Shown here in pieces: positions 1 to 7,692 of a stretch of 64,000 nt of DNA (position 1 is the stretch's first letter; the number at the start of each line of letters is the position of its first letter). The notes beneath the pieces were generated by a model. It had not been told where the DNA came from, ran no database searches, and saw nothing but the letters and a program-made list of their open reading frames with translations. The translations under genes were made by a program, and so were the position numbers. The DNA is from Nannocystis pusilla (lineage in GTDB: Bacteria > Myxococcota_A > Polyangia > Nannocystales > Nannocystaceae). The stretch is from positions 352,501 through 416,500 of the forward strand of contig NZ_JAPNKE010000002.1 of NCBI RefSeq assembly GCF_026626665.1. The letters are read 5' to 3'.

Positions 1-110
1 ACGCGAACGGTCTGCGGGGTCGAGCGGTCGATCGTCCTGGTTCGGCGAGAAACGTGTTCTCGTGCGCGGTCGATCGCTGACGCTTGCGCGGCCGGGGCGG
101 GCGATCGACG

Positions 111-1445
111 ATGGTGCCGAGCGTGACTGGCGACGCGGACGAACTGGTAGCGTTGCGCGAGCAGTGGCGAGGCCTCTGCCAGCGACCGGAGCGCGACGAG
201 CTGGCGGCGGCGATCGCCGGGTGGTTTCGCCGCGACGTCGCGGCCGCGCGCGCGGCGTGGCTGGCGGACGAGTCGATGGCGGCCGCGGCGGTGGGGCGCA
301 TGCTGCGGGGCGTGCTGGTGATCCAGTGGATGCGCGAGCGGAGGCCGCATCGACCCGGGCCGTACGCGGTCGAGCTGCGGCGCCGGCTCGCGGGTGATGC
401 GGTCGAGGCCGACGACGCGGCGTACGCGGACGAGGAGGCGGGGTCGATCGATCCGGGCGATCCGTTCTTCGCCTGGCGGCTGTCCGAGCTGGCCGAGGCG
501 TCGGCGCCGGAAGGACGGGCGGCGGTCGTCGATCGGGCCATCGAGGCGTTCGCCGCGATCGCCCTGGCGCCGATCGATCCGGGCAACGACCCCGGGCCGT
601 TCGCACGCCTCGCGCCGTGGATGGACGAGGCGCAGCTGCGCCGCGCGATCGCGGTGAGCGAGCGAATGGCCACCGCCGATTGGCGGCACCAGCTGAGCCA
701 CGCGCGCGCCTGTCTGTTCGTGCGGCTCGCCGCGCTCGGCCGCGTCGACGAGGCCGAGCGGCTGTTGCCGGCGATCGCCGACGCGGTGGTCCGGGCCGAC
801 GCGCACGGGCAGATCTTCGGGCATCGCGTGGCGCTCGGCGAGGCGTGGTCGCTGCCCGCGGGCGACACGTGGTCCGATGATTCGCTGTTCCTGCGCTTCA
901 TCGTCGGCCTGACGCAGGTGCTGGAGCCGCCGGGGCACCTGCCGTCGGAGGCGCTGCTGCGCGGCTGCCTCGACCGCGCGTGCAGGGTGGGCGAGGTCGA
1001 GCTGCGCAGCGCGGCGCTGCAGGTGCTGGTGGACAGCTGGCACGCGACGGGGCCGGTGGCGCTGTGGGCCTCGCGGGTGCGCGAGCGGACGAGCGGGCGC
1101 GAGCAGATCGAGATGTTGCTGCTGCTGGCGGCGCAGCGGGCGATGGAGCCCGAGGCGCGGTCGATCGCGCGGCTGGCCGTCGAGCAGGCGATGACGCCGG
1201 TGGGGCTGCGCGAGGGGCTATGGTTCGACGAGCTGTGGGCGGCGCGCGAAGTGGTCGCGCCGGCCGAGGCGGCGGGCGTGTTCGCGGCGGCGATGTGGCG
1301 AGCGGCCACCGATCCGCGCGCGTGGTCGTTGCCGCGGTTGCATCACTCGTACGACCTGGCGGAGTTTCTCCGCTGGATCGGCGGCGACGGGGCGGTCGTG
1401 GCGAGCGTGCGGGCGCTCGACGAGGCGGCGGCGCTGCTGGCCTGA
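111..1445 (+). CDS. Hypothetical helical (TPR/HEAT-like) protein
   Basis: I do not recognise the family. The predicted 444-residue protein is rich in Ala, Arg, Glu and Leu and looks all-helical. There is no signal peptide or membrane segment, so it is probably cytoplasmic. Around residues 190-225 a stretch of the type ACLFVRLAALGRVDEAERLL resembles a TPR/PPR helical hairpin, which suggests a solenoid scaffold. I prefer the ATG at 111 over an in-frame TTG at 84, though neither has a clear Shine-Dalgarno. Third positions are almost always G or C across the frame, supporting real coding. The next gene has its own promoter, so this is probably a single-gene unit. Function unknown. Confidence 0.7.
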   Translation: MVPSVTGDADELVALREQWRGLCQRPERDELAAAIAGWFRRDVAAARAAWLADESMAAAAVGRMLRGVLVIQWMRERRPHRPGPYAVELRRRLAGDAVEADDAAYADEEAGSIDPGDPFFAWRLSELAEASAPEGRAAVVDRAIEAFAAIALAPIDPGNDPGPFARLAPWMDEAQLRRAIAVSERMATADWRHQLSHARACLFVRLAALGRVDEAERLLPAIADAVVRADAHGQIFGHRVALGEAWSLPAGDTWSDDSLFLRFIVGLTQVLEPPGHLPSEALLRGCLDRACRVGEVELRSAALQVLVDSWHATGPVALWASRVRERTSGREQIEMLLLLAAQRAMEPEARSIARLAVEQAMTPVGLREGLWFDELWAAREVVAPAEAAGVFAAAMWRAATDPRAWSLPRLHHSYDLAEFLRWIGGDGAVVASVRALDEAAALLA

Positions 1446-1589
1446 GCTGCGTGAGGGCGGGGCGACGTCGCGTTCGGCGGTCGCGCTCGCCCGCGCAGGC
1501 CCGGGGTCGCTTTGCCATGACATCGATGTCGCGGTGAGGCCGTGGGGCTCGCGTCGACACCGGCGATTGCTGGGGGGATGCGCGGGTGG

Positions 1590-1595
1590 TATCGT
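1590..1595 (+). promoter_or_regulatory. -10 box, leaderless type (TATCGT)
   Basis: TATCGT ends 7 nt before the ATG at 1603, so the predicted transcript would start at or next to the start codon. No convincing -35 was seen. Confidence 0.45.
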
Positions 1596-1602
1596 AGGTG
1601 GC

Positions 1603-2706
1603 ATGAACTCGCTTGATTTGCGTGCTGCTGTGTTGGCGGTGCTCCAGGCCGTCACGCTCGCGTGCTCCGTGAAGGTCGCGGGCGACGGCTCCGACGGCGA
1701 CGGGGTGACGAGCGAGCAGGGGTGCAACTCGGAGTGGGAGTACAACCTGCGCGCGTCGTCGTTGATGACCGCGGAGGCGGTCGACCTGGTCGCGGTGGCG
1801 GGGACTTCGGCGAAGTTCTCGGTGGCGCTCACGGCCGAAGGGCGGCTGCTGGCGCCGCTCGGCAGCGCGGTGTTCGAGCCGGTCGAGCAGCCGGCGAGCG
1901 GGACGCTGCGGGCGGTGGCGATGGGCGCGACCGAGTGCCCGGAGCTGCAGCCGTGCGCCGATCCGGTGGCATTGGCGGTCGGGGACGGCGGGGCGGCGCT
2001 GCGCAGCGTCGACGGCGGCAAGACGTGGACCGCGATCGACCTCGGGACCACGGCGGACCTGCGGGCGGCGATGCTGGCGACGGTGCGGCTGCCCGGGGAG
2101 GTGCGGCAATTCATGGGGGTGATCGTCGGCGACGGGGTGCTCTTGCGCTCGGACGACGCGGGGGCGACGTGGGTGCCGGTGGCGCTGGCGCCCGAGCTGT
2201 CGGGGTCGTTCCGCGCGGTCGAGGCCGGGTGGACGCGGATCGTGGCGGTGGGTGACGGCGGGCTGGCGATCGCCAGCACCGACGCGGGGGCGACGTGGAC
2301 GAAGCTCGACAGCGGGACGACGGCCGATCTGCGGCGGCTGGTGCTCGAGCAGGATCGGGTGTTCGCGGCCACGGAGGCGGGCGAGGTGGTGGTCGAGGGG
2401 GAGGACCTGGCCTTCAAGACAGTCGTGCCGTCGGCGCCGGCGATCGACGTCGGGCTGGTCGATACCATCGGCAGGGTGGCGCTGTTCGCCGACGACCGGG
2501 TGGGGCCGTGGCCGGAGGACTCGCCGCTGGCGCCGTCGGTCGCGCTGCCGTCGACGCCGCGGGCGCTGTCGCGGGGCGGCCACGAGCTGCTGGTCGGCGA
2601 CGACGGGCTGATCGCGGAGGTGTTCGTCGAGGAGCAGGGGGCTGCTTCGAGGACGGGGTCGGCCGGCCGTTCATCGTCGAGGGGACGGCGCGGGCGGCCG
2701 CGCTGA
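1603..2706 (+). CDS. Asp-box (BNR/YCF48-like) beta-propeller lipoprotein
   Basis: Predicted surface lipoprotein. The N-terminus MNSLDLRAAVLAVLQAVTLAC is a type II signal peptide with a TLAC lipobox. Three Asp-box motifs follow (SVDGGKTWTAID, SDDAGATWVPV, STDAGATWTKLD), typical of YCF48/BNR beta-propellers. The frame becomes low-complexity and Arg/Ser-rich after about residue 350 and stops at 2706. At the same place another frame takes over with GCFEDGVGRPFIVEG, the usual junction of a ferritin-like module. A run of five G at 2637-2641 is the likely shift site, so 1603-3437 was probably one gene. The ATG at 1603 was chosen for its lipobox and the -10 box just upstream. Ligand unknown. Confidence 0.75.
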   Translation: MNSLDLRAAVLAVLQAVTLACSVKVAGDGSDGDGVTSEQGCNSEWEYNLRASSLMTAEAVDLVAVAGTSAKFSVALTAEGRLLAPLGSAVFEPVEQPASGTLRAVAMGATECPELQPCADPVALAVGDGGAALRSVDGGKTWTAIDLGTTADLRAAMLATVRLPGEVRQFMGVIVGDGVLLRSDDAGATWVPVALAPELSGSFRAVEAGWTRIVAVGDGGLAIASTDAGATWTKLDSGTTADLRRLVLEQDRVFAATEAGEVVVEGEDLAFKTVVPSAPAIDVGLVDTIGRVALFADDRVGPWPEDSPLAPSVALPSTPRALSRGGHELLVGDDGLIAEVFVEEQGAASRTGSAGRSSSRGRRGRPR

Positions 2707-3437
2707 CCGGGCGCGAGGACTGGTGCGAGGCGGTGGCGGCGACGACGACGGGGCTCGACGAAGGCAGGCGCGAGCGCCTGGCTGCCGCGTGGGGCCGTGA
2801 TGCGGCGCTCGAGCACGCGTCGGTGGCCGCGTTCGCGCGCTGGATCGTGGAGCTGCTGGCGTGCGGGGCCCCGCCGGCGCTGGTGTCGGCGGCGCAGGCG
2901 GCGATCGCCGACGAGATCGAGCACGCGCGGCTGTGCTTCGGGCTGGCGTCGACCTACGCGGGGCGGCCGCTCGGGCCGGACGCGCTGCCGGTGACGCCGG
3001 CGATGGCTGTCTCTTCGGACATGTCGCAGCTGGCGGTGTCGACGCTGATCGAGGGCTGCGTCGGCGAGACGATCGCGGCGGTCGAGGCCGGCTACGCGGT
3101 GGCAGGTTGCGCCGATCCGGCGGTGGCGCGGGTGCTGCGGACGATCGCGGCCGACGAGCAGCGCCACGCGGCGCTTGCCTGGCGCGCGCTGGCGTGGGCG
3201 CTGGAGCGCGGCGGGGCGCCCGTGCGGGCGGCGGTGACGGCGGCAGTGGCGGGGCTGAGAGCGCCGCGGATCGACGCCGAGGCGGTCGCAGATCCGGCTC
3301 GCGGCCGGCTCGGCGCGGCAGAGCGCCGCGAGCTGGCGGCGACGACGTTGCGGGCGGTGATTCTTCCGTCGGCGCGGCGGCTGCTGGGGCGGCGCGAGGC
3401 GGACCGCGCATCGGCGGAGCCGCAGGCGCGCGTTTGA
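2640..3437 (+). CDS. Ferritin-like domain, C-terminal part of the propeller protein
   Basis: Reads GCFEDGVGRPFIVEG, then TARAAALTGREDWC, then an all-helical domain. It contains EHASVAAFARW, ADEIEHARLC and a later ADEQRHAALAWRALAW. These E-x-x-H pairs are the metal-ligand pattern of ferritin-like (rubrerythrin/ferritin superfamily) four-helix bundles. In myxobacteria this module usually sits at the C-terminus of secreted proteins, directly after a VGRPF/L-V-x-G segment. No good start codon lies at its beginning. It overlaps the propeller ORF in the -1 frame, so I read it as the second half of the same protein, cut off by an indel in G5 at 2637-2641. A programmed -1 shift is possible but unsupported. 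Confidence 0.7.
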   Translation, partial: GCFEDGVGRPFIVEGTARAAALTGREDWCEAVAATTTGLDEGRRERLAAAWGRDAALEHASVAAFARWIVELLACGAPPALVSAAQAAIADEIEHARLCFGLASTYAGRPLGPDALPVTPAMAVSSDMSQLAVSTLIEGCVGETIAAVEAGYAVAGCADPAVARVLRTIAADEQRHAALAWRALAWALERGGAPVRAAVTAAVAGLRAPRIDAEAVADPARGRLGAAERRELAATTLRAVILPSARRLLGRREADRASAEPQARV

Positions 3438-3530
3438 GGGGTGGCCTTCGGAGACGAGGATGCAGGGAGGGCACGCGTCCGTCCAGAGGATGGCTCGTCA
3501 CGGGTGCCCTCGAGCCACGGGGTCGCTCGT

Positions 3531-3545
3531 GGGGCACGGTGCCCC
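3531..3545. repeat. Small GGGGCAC/GTGCCCC palindrome between convergent genes
   Basis: A 7-bp inverted repeat around one central base lies between the convergent genes ending at 3437 and 3653. It may be a weak terminator or cruciform site. There is no U-tract, and nothing else is visible in this 215-bp gap. Confidence 0.3.
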
Positions 3546-3652
3546 TCGGAGTGATTCACCGGGGCGCGCCGCAGGACGGCTCGCCACGGTCTCGAGGGAT
3601 TCGCTGGCGTTCGCAACGAGCGACTCGTGACGGTGCGGGTCGGCAGGCGCGC

Positions 3653-4960
3653 TCAGTCGAGGGCGAAGCCGCGGAGCCACCAGGTCGTGGTGATGTTTTG
3701 GTCCTCATGCTGGGTCCAGATGCTGCCGCCGGCGACGAGGAAGTCGGGGCCGAAGCCGACGCCGATCGGGTCTTCGTTCACGCCCTCCTCGGGGCTGGAG
3801 AACTTCGACGACCACAGCAGGGCGCCGTCGCCGGCGTGGAGGTTGACTGCGCCGACGCCGTCCTTGCCGATGTCGCTGCCGATGGCGGCGATCCGGTCGC
3901 CGGGGCCGGCGATCACCCGCTGGGTCCAGATGTTCGGGACGCCGCCGGTCGCGTTGGACCACTGTTCGCTCTGGTCGGGGTGGAGGCGCCGGACGATGAG
4001 CCCGACGTCCGCGCTCCCCCCGGCGAGCACGAGGTCGCCGTTGCCCAGGCCGTCGAGCGCGTTCCAGAGTCGCGAGTCGATCGGGTCGTCGAGCTCGAGT
4101 CCGAGCAGGGCGCCGGCGGTGTCGAACGTGGCGAGCATCGGCCGCACACCGTCGACGTCGTTCCAGGTCTTGCCGACGACGAAGATGCGCTCGCCGACGA
4201 GCGCGAGATCTTGGGCGTCGACGTCCTCGCCCTCGGGCGTCAGCGCCTCCCACACGATCGCGCCGGTGCCCTTTTCGAGGCGGCGCACGACGACTCGCTC
4301 CTGCGCGCCGGGCTCGTAGTTGGCGATGTAGAGCGCGTCGTCGCCGACGTCGATGCCCACCGGCGGGTTCGGGGTCGACTCGCCGTCGGGGCCCACGTGC
4401 CACAACGCGGTAGAATCGGGGGCAAACGCGAGGACGCCGGAGAACTTGGACAGCAGGTAGATCTGGCCGGCGGCGTCGACGACCAGCGGGCCGGAGCCTG
4501 CTGCGTCGATATGCCACTGCTCGCTGCCATCGGGGGCGAAGGCGGCGAGGAAGGACACGGGGTCGTGGCCGCTGACGTAGATCGTGCCGTCGGCGGCCAT
4601 GGCGAAGCCGAAGATCTCGCCGTCGCGCTCGACGGTCCACACGACTTCGCCGCTGCGGGTGCAGGCGGCGTCGCAGCCGTCGTTGGGTTCGTCGTCGCCG
4701 TCGTCGCAGGCCTCGCCGGCGTTGACGACTCCGTCGCCGCACACGCCGGGGGCCGGCTCGTCGGTGGTGCCGTCGGTCGCGGTGGCGCCGTCGGTCGGGT
4801 CGCCGGTCGGGAGGTCCGGCGCGGTGGTCGAGCCTGGAGTGGTGGACGAGCTGGCCGTCGTCTCGTCCTGCGGGCTGTCGCCCACGACGATCGAGGGGAT
4901 GCAGGCGGACAGGGCGAGCGCGGATACGCCGAGGAGCGCGGGGGGCGTGGTGTAAGGCAA
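3653..4960 (-). CDS. DUF4215-type / PQQ-like propeller lipoprotein
   Basis: Predicted lipoprotein of 435 residues. I use a TTG start at 4960 because GGAGG lies 8 nt upstream and the product then begins with a normal type II signal peptide ending LSAC. A Ser/Thr/Asp-rich linker (about residues 25-70) precedes one cysteine-rich CGDG...ACDDGDDEPNDGC unit of the DUF4215 type. A WD/PQQ-like propeller follows with repeated W-x-V/H and G-x-I/L-Y-V blades (GEVVWTVERDGEIFGFAMA, GTIYVSGHD). Such proteins are exported to the outer surface of myxobacteria, but their role is unknown. TAAAAT about 65 bp upstream could be its -10. It is convergent with the preceding gene. Confidence 0.75.
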   Translation of the reverse strand: MPYTTPPALLGVSALALSACIPSIVVGDSPQDETTASSSTTPGSTTAPDLPTGDPTDGATATDGTTDEPAPGVCGDGVVNAGEACDDGDDEPNDGCDAACTRSGEVVWTVERDGEIFGFAMAADGTIYVSGHDPVSFLAAFAPDGSEQWHIDAAGSGPLVVDAAGQIYLLSKFSGVLAFAPDSTALWHVGPDGESTPNPPVGIDVGDDALYIANYEPGAQERVVVRRLEKGTGAIVWEALTPEGEDVDAQDLALVGERIFVVGKTWNDVDGVRPMLATFDTAGALLGLELDDPIDSRLWNALDGLGNGDLVLAGGSADVGLIVRRLHPDQSEQWSNATGGVPNIWTQRVIAGPGDRIAAIGSDIGKDGVGAVNLHAGDGALLWSSKFSSPEEGVNEDPIGVGFGPDFLVAGGSIWTQHEDQNITTTWWLRGFALD

Positions 4961-5052
4961 GAGAAACACCTCCGACGCGGCTCGTGCCCGTCCGCGACGG
5001 CTTCCGTCACGAGGGGGAAATTTTACGGCTCGCCCTTCGGCGCGAGCGCGGC

Positions 5053-5252
5053 GCCTCGCGGCCGGGCGACGCACGGGTCTCGTGGTCGCGCAGCCGCGAG
5101 CGCGCGGTGAATCGACCCCGCAAGCGCGAGCGCAAGACCTCGCGGCCGCGCGACGCGTGGGGTCGCGCGGCCGCGAGCGGGGAGTCGTGAACGCGAGCGC
5201 GAGCGCGAGGGCGGGGCCTCGCGGCCGGGCGACGCACGGGTCTCGTGGTCGC
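5053..5252. repeat. 37-bp direct repeats in intergenic DNA
   Basis: The same 37 bp (beginning GCCTCGCGGCCGGGCGAC) occurs at 5053-5089 and 5216-5252 without mismatch. A diverged copy lies near 5136-5160. The intervening DNA is built from CGCGAGCG and GCGGCCGC words. It sits between a lipoprotein promoter and the end of the HAD gene. No ORF here looks real. Origin and role unknown. Confidence 0.6.
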
Positions 5253-5306
5253 TCGTCCGCGAGCGTGTGTGAGGCCCTGGGGGGCGCGGCGCGGGTCGTC
5301 GGGGCG

Positions 5307-5804
5307 TCAGGCCGCGGAGGGCCACTGACGGGCGGCCCACTCGTGCACGGCGGCCCAGTCGAGGACCGGCGTGGTCCACGGCGGGGCGGGTCGCTTCTGC
5401 TCGCCGAACAGCAGCTTGTGCTCGACGAGCCCGCGCAGGTGCTCGAGCACGTCGAGGCGATCGTCGATCATGACGGTGAGCCGGAGCTTGCGCGCGTGGA
5501 CGGCCTTGTCGGGGCGCGCGAGGCAGAAGCGCAGGTGGGACGGGTCCATGCCGGTCTCTTCCCAGAAGCGGTGGTGGGCCAGCCAGGCGCGCGTCTTGGC
5601 CTGCACGCCGGGGCCGCACTTGGACACCAGCCAGGCGTTGCCGCCGGTGCGCGCGACCAGCTCGGCCACGCCGGCGAAGGCGCCGGGGGCCGGCGGGGTG
5701 CGCATGGCCTCCTCGTGGCCGGAGCCGAGGAAGCTGGTGTCCGCGCGCCCGTTTACCACCGGGCCGATGATGACGCGGCCGATATCGATGCCGATGCGAT
5801 GCAT
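5307..5804 (-). CDS. HAD-like phosphatase
   Basis: Predicted 165-residue soluble HAD-superfamily hydrolase. It starts MHRIGIDIGRVIIG, where the D-I-G segment corresponds to HAD motif I. A VSKCG segment follows (motif II, Ser). A Lys-containing stretch then runs into VMIDDRLDVL, the acidic motif IV that binds Mg2+. The second Asp of motif I (normally D-x-D) is not present, so activity or substrate class is uncertain. The ATG at 5804 is preceded by AGGAGAG with good spacing; a longer frame upstream has no start support. It is divergent from the LysR-type gene at 5895, which often regulates its divergent neighbour. Confidence 0.7.
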   Translation of the reverse strand: MHRIGIDIGRVIIGPVVNGRADTSFLGSGHEEAMRTPPAPGAFAGVAELVARTGGNAWLVSKCGPGVQAKTRAWLAHHRFWEETGMDPSHLRFCLARPDKAVHARKLRLTVMIDDRLDVLEHLRGLVEHKLLFGEQKRPAPPWTTPVLDWAAVHEWAARQWPSAA

Positions 5805-5853
5805 AAAATAAATCTCTCCTTGCTTGGTACGCCCCGAGAGTGCATCGCCGTAG

Positions 5854-5881
5854 CATCCATGTACACGATTCGTTTTGGATG
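5854..5881. promoter_or_regulatory. Candidate LysR operator (CATCCA-N16-TGGATG)
   Basis: An inverted repeat with half-sites CATCCA (5854-5859) and TGGATG (5876-5881) lies in the AT-rich 90-bp gap between the divergent HAD and LysR genes. This is where LysR-type proteins normally bind. Inference from position and symmetry only. Confidence 0.45.
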
Positions 5882-5894
5882 ATATATTCAAGAA

Positions 5895-6772
5895 ATGGAT
5901 ACGTCGCAGGTCCGCCTCGACTGGCTCCGCGCCTTCCTCGCCGTGGTCGAGACCGGCGGCTTCACGGCCGCGGCGGCGCGCCTGCACCTGTCGCAGCCGG
6001 CGCTGCACACCCAGGTCAAGCAGCTGGCCGGGTGGGCGGGGCCGCTCTACCGCTTCGAGGGCCGGGCGCTGCGGCTGACGCCGCGCGGGCAGGAGGTCGA
6101 GGTGCTGGCGCGCGAGGTGCAGGGCGCGGTCGACCGCTTCGCGCGCGCGCGGCCGGCAAGGTGGCGACGGTGCCGGTGGTCAGCGCCGGCCGGGCGCTGC
6201 AGCTGTACGTGCTGGCCAGGGCGCTGCGCGGGTGGTCAGGGCCGCTGTCGCTGCGCACGGAGGACCGCCCGGCGACGGTCGAGGCGGTCCGCAGCGGGCG
6301 GGCCCACCTCGGGCTCACGTCGCTGCTCGAGGCCGACCCGGAGCTCGACGGCACGCGCGTGCTCGAGGTCGGGCAGGTGGCGATCGTGCCGGAGCACGAC
6401 CCGCTGGCGCAGCGCAGGCACATCCGCGCGCGGGCGCTGGCCGGGCGGCCGCTGATCCTGCCGCCGCCGGGCCGCACGCACCGGGCGACGCTGGCGGCGG
6501 CGCTCGGCGGCGATCTGCACGTGGCGGTCGAGGTCGACGGCTGGGAGCTGATGACGCACTACGCCTCGCTCGGCCTCGGCCTCACGGTGGTCAACGCGTA
6601 CATCCCGACGCCGCCGGGCACGGTCGCGGTGCCGGTGGTCGATCTGCCGCGGCTTCAGGTGCATTTGATCAAACGCAAGCGGGCGCCGCCGATCGCGGAG
6701 GTGGCGGCGCTCGAGGCCCACGTGCGCAAGCACCTGGCGCAGGGGACAGGTTCGGCGCGGGCGCGGGCTTGA
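5895..6772 (+). CDS. LysR-family transcriptional regulator (frameshifted)
   Basis: LysR-type regulator of about 292 residues if repaired. The N-terminal winged HTH is clear: VRLDWLRAFLAVVETGGF, then AAAARLHLSQPALHTQVKQL. The frame breaks in a CGCGCGCGCG tract near 6135-6160. The second frame resumes with KVATVPVVSAGRALQLYVL, the start of the effector-binding domain, which continues to HVRKHLAQGTGSARARA. Length and domain order are normal for the family, so a dinucleotide slip or assembly indel is more likely than an old pseudogene. A 43-bp identical copy of its 3' end, and part of its HTH region, recur at 15920-16044. Probable target: the divergent HAD gene. The TGTCC-N4-GGACA hairpin at 6861 lies downstream. 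Confidence 0.7.
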
Positions 6773-6860
6773 AGCCGGGGCGCGTGAGGCCACGTGAAGC
6801 GGGTCCGCGCCGCGTACCGCCCGGGTGCGCTTTGATGTCTCGAAGGGCAGGTCGAAGGGA

Positions 6861-6874
6861 TGTCCGTGGGGACA
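6861..6874. repeat. TGTCC-N4-GGACA hairpin
   Basis: TGTCC GTGG GGACA lies between the convergent LysR and response-regulator genes. It is a member of the dispersed hairpin family seen across this window and a possible terminator, but has no U-tract. Confidence 0.5.
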
Positions 6875-7005
6875 GGCGCATCGTAATGAGGGCGCGGGCG
6901 ACCTCGGTCGGTCCGCTCGCCGTTCAGCAACTATCTCGACCTCCTTGTGGACAAGGACATCGGCAATCTCCGAGACGCCGTCGACCGGCCGGTGGTCCCC
7001 TCGGC

Positions 7006-7677
7006 CTACGGTGTCAGGGCGCTGCTCTCGCTGAGCCAGATCGCCGCGATCCGCCGCAGCTCGCTGGTGTGCGCCACGCCGAGCTTCTGCTTGATGCCGG
7101 CCTGGTGACGTTCGACCGTCTTCGTGCTGATGCACAGCGCCTCGCTGATCGCGCCGGCCTTCATTCCACGGCCGATCAGCTCGAAGACCTCGAGCTCGCG
7201 GTCGCTGAGGTTGGCGTAGCGCGACTCCCGGCGCTCGCCGCCGTACGCCGATCGGAGCAGCATGGTCGCCGCGCCCTCGCTGAGAGCCAGCTCGCCGCGC
7301 AGCGCCTTGCGGATCTCCGCGACCATCGCCTTCGGCTTGAGCGCCTTGGTGATGTAGCCGACCGCGCCGGCGCGGACGGCCCGTTCGGCGTAGAGGTGCT
7401 CGTCGTGCATCGACACCACCAGGCAGCGGAGCTGCGGGTGAAGCACCCGCAGGCGCCGCACGAGGTCGATGCCGCCGCTGCTGGGCAACGACACGTCGAC
7501 CAGCGCGAGGTCGGGGAGGTCGCCGGCCTGCAGCGACGCGAGGGCGCCCGGGGCGTCCTCGGCCTCGCCGCAGACCGCGAGGCCGCTCTCGGCCTCGAGC
7601 AATTGCCGGAGGCCGTGGCGGAACACCGGGTGATCGTCGATGAGAAAGATCCGTTGGGTCGAGTTCGTCGTCGTCAT
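7006..7677 (-). CDS. NarL/FixJ-type response regulator
   Basis: 223-residue two-component response regulator. The receiver domain (about residues 8-125) has the acidic pair D14/D15, the phospho-acceptor D61 in LALVDVSLP, and the conserved Lys in GYITKALKP. The C-terminal LuxR/GerE HTH (about 155-215) reads LSDRELEVFELIGRGMKAG, then ISTKTVERHQAGIKQKL. It begins 15 bp after the stop of the histidine kinase gene, so the two form an operon and almost certainly a cognate pair. Its targets are unknown. The divergent Amt/PII/glutaminase/GS operon is the obvious candidate. Confidence 0.92.
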   Translation of the reverse strand: MTTTNSTQRIFLIDDHPVFRHGLRQLLEAESGLAVCGEAEDAPGALASLQAGDLPDLALVDVSLPSSGGIDLVRRLRVLHPQLRCLVVSMHDEHLYAERAVRAGAVGYITKALKPKAMVAEIRKALRGELALSEGAATMLLRSAYGGERRESRYANLSDRELEVFELIGRGMKAGAISEALCISTKTVERHQAGIKQKLGVAHTSELRRIAAIWLSESSALTP

Positions 7678-7692
7678 CGCTGCTGTCTCGTG

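Noticed and set aside
898..3537. Long minus-strand ORFs (561, 649 and 288 codons) opposite the first three genes
   Set aside because: Arg/Pro/Ser-rich, no family resemblance; antisense shadows of GC-rich coding DNA.
2861..5110. 749-codon plus-strand ORF
   Set aside because: Glycine/arginine-rich shadow of the ferritin-like gene in its first part and of the minus-strand lipoprotein in its second; no domain.
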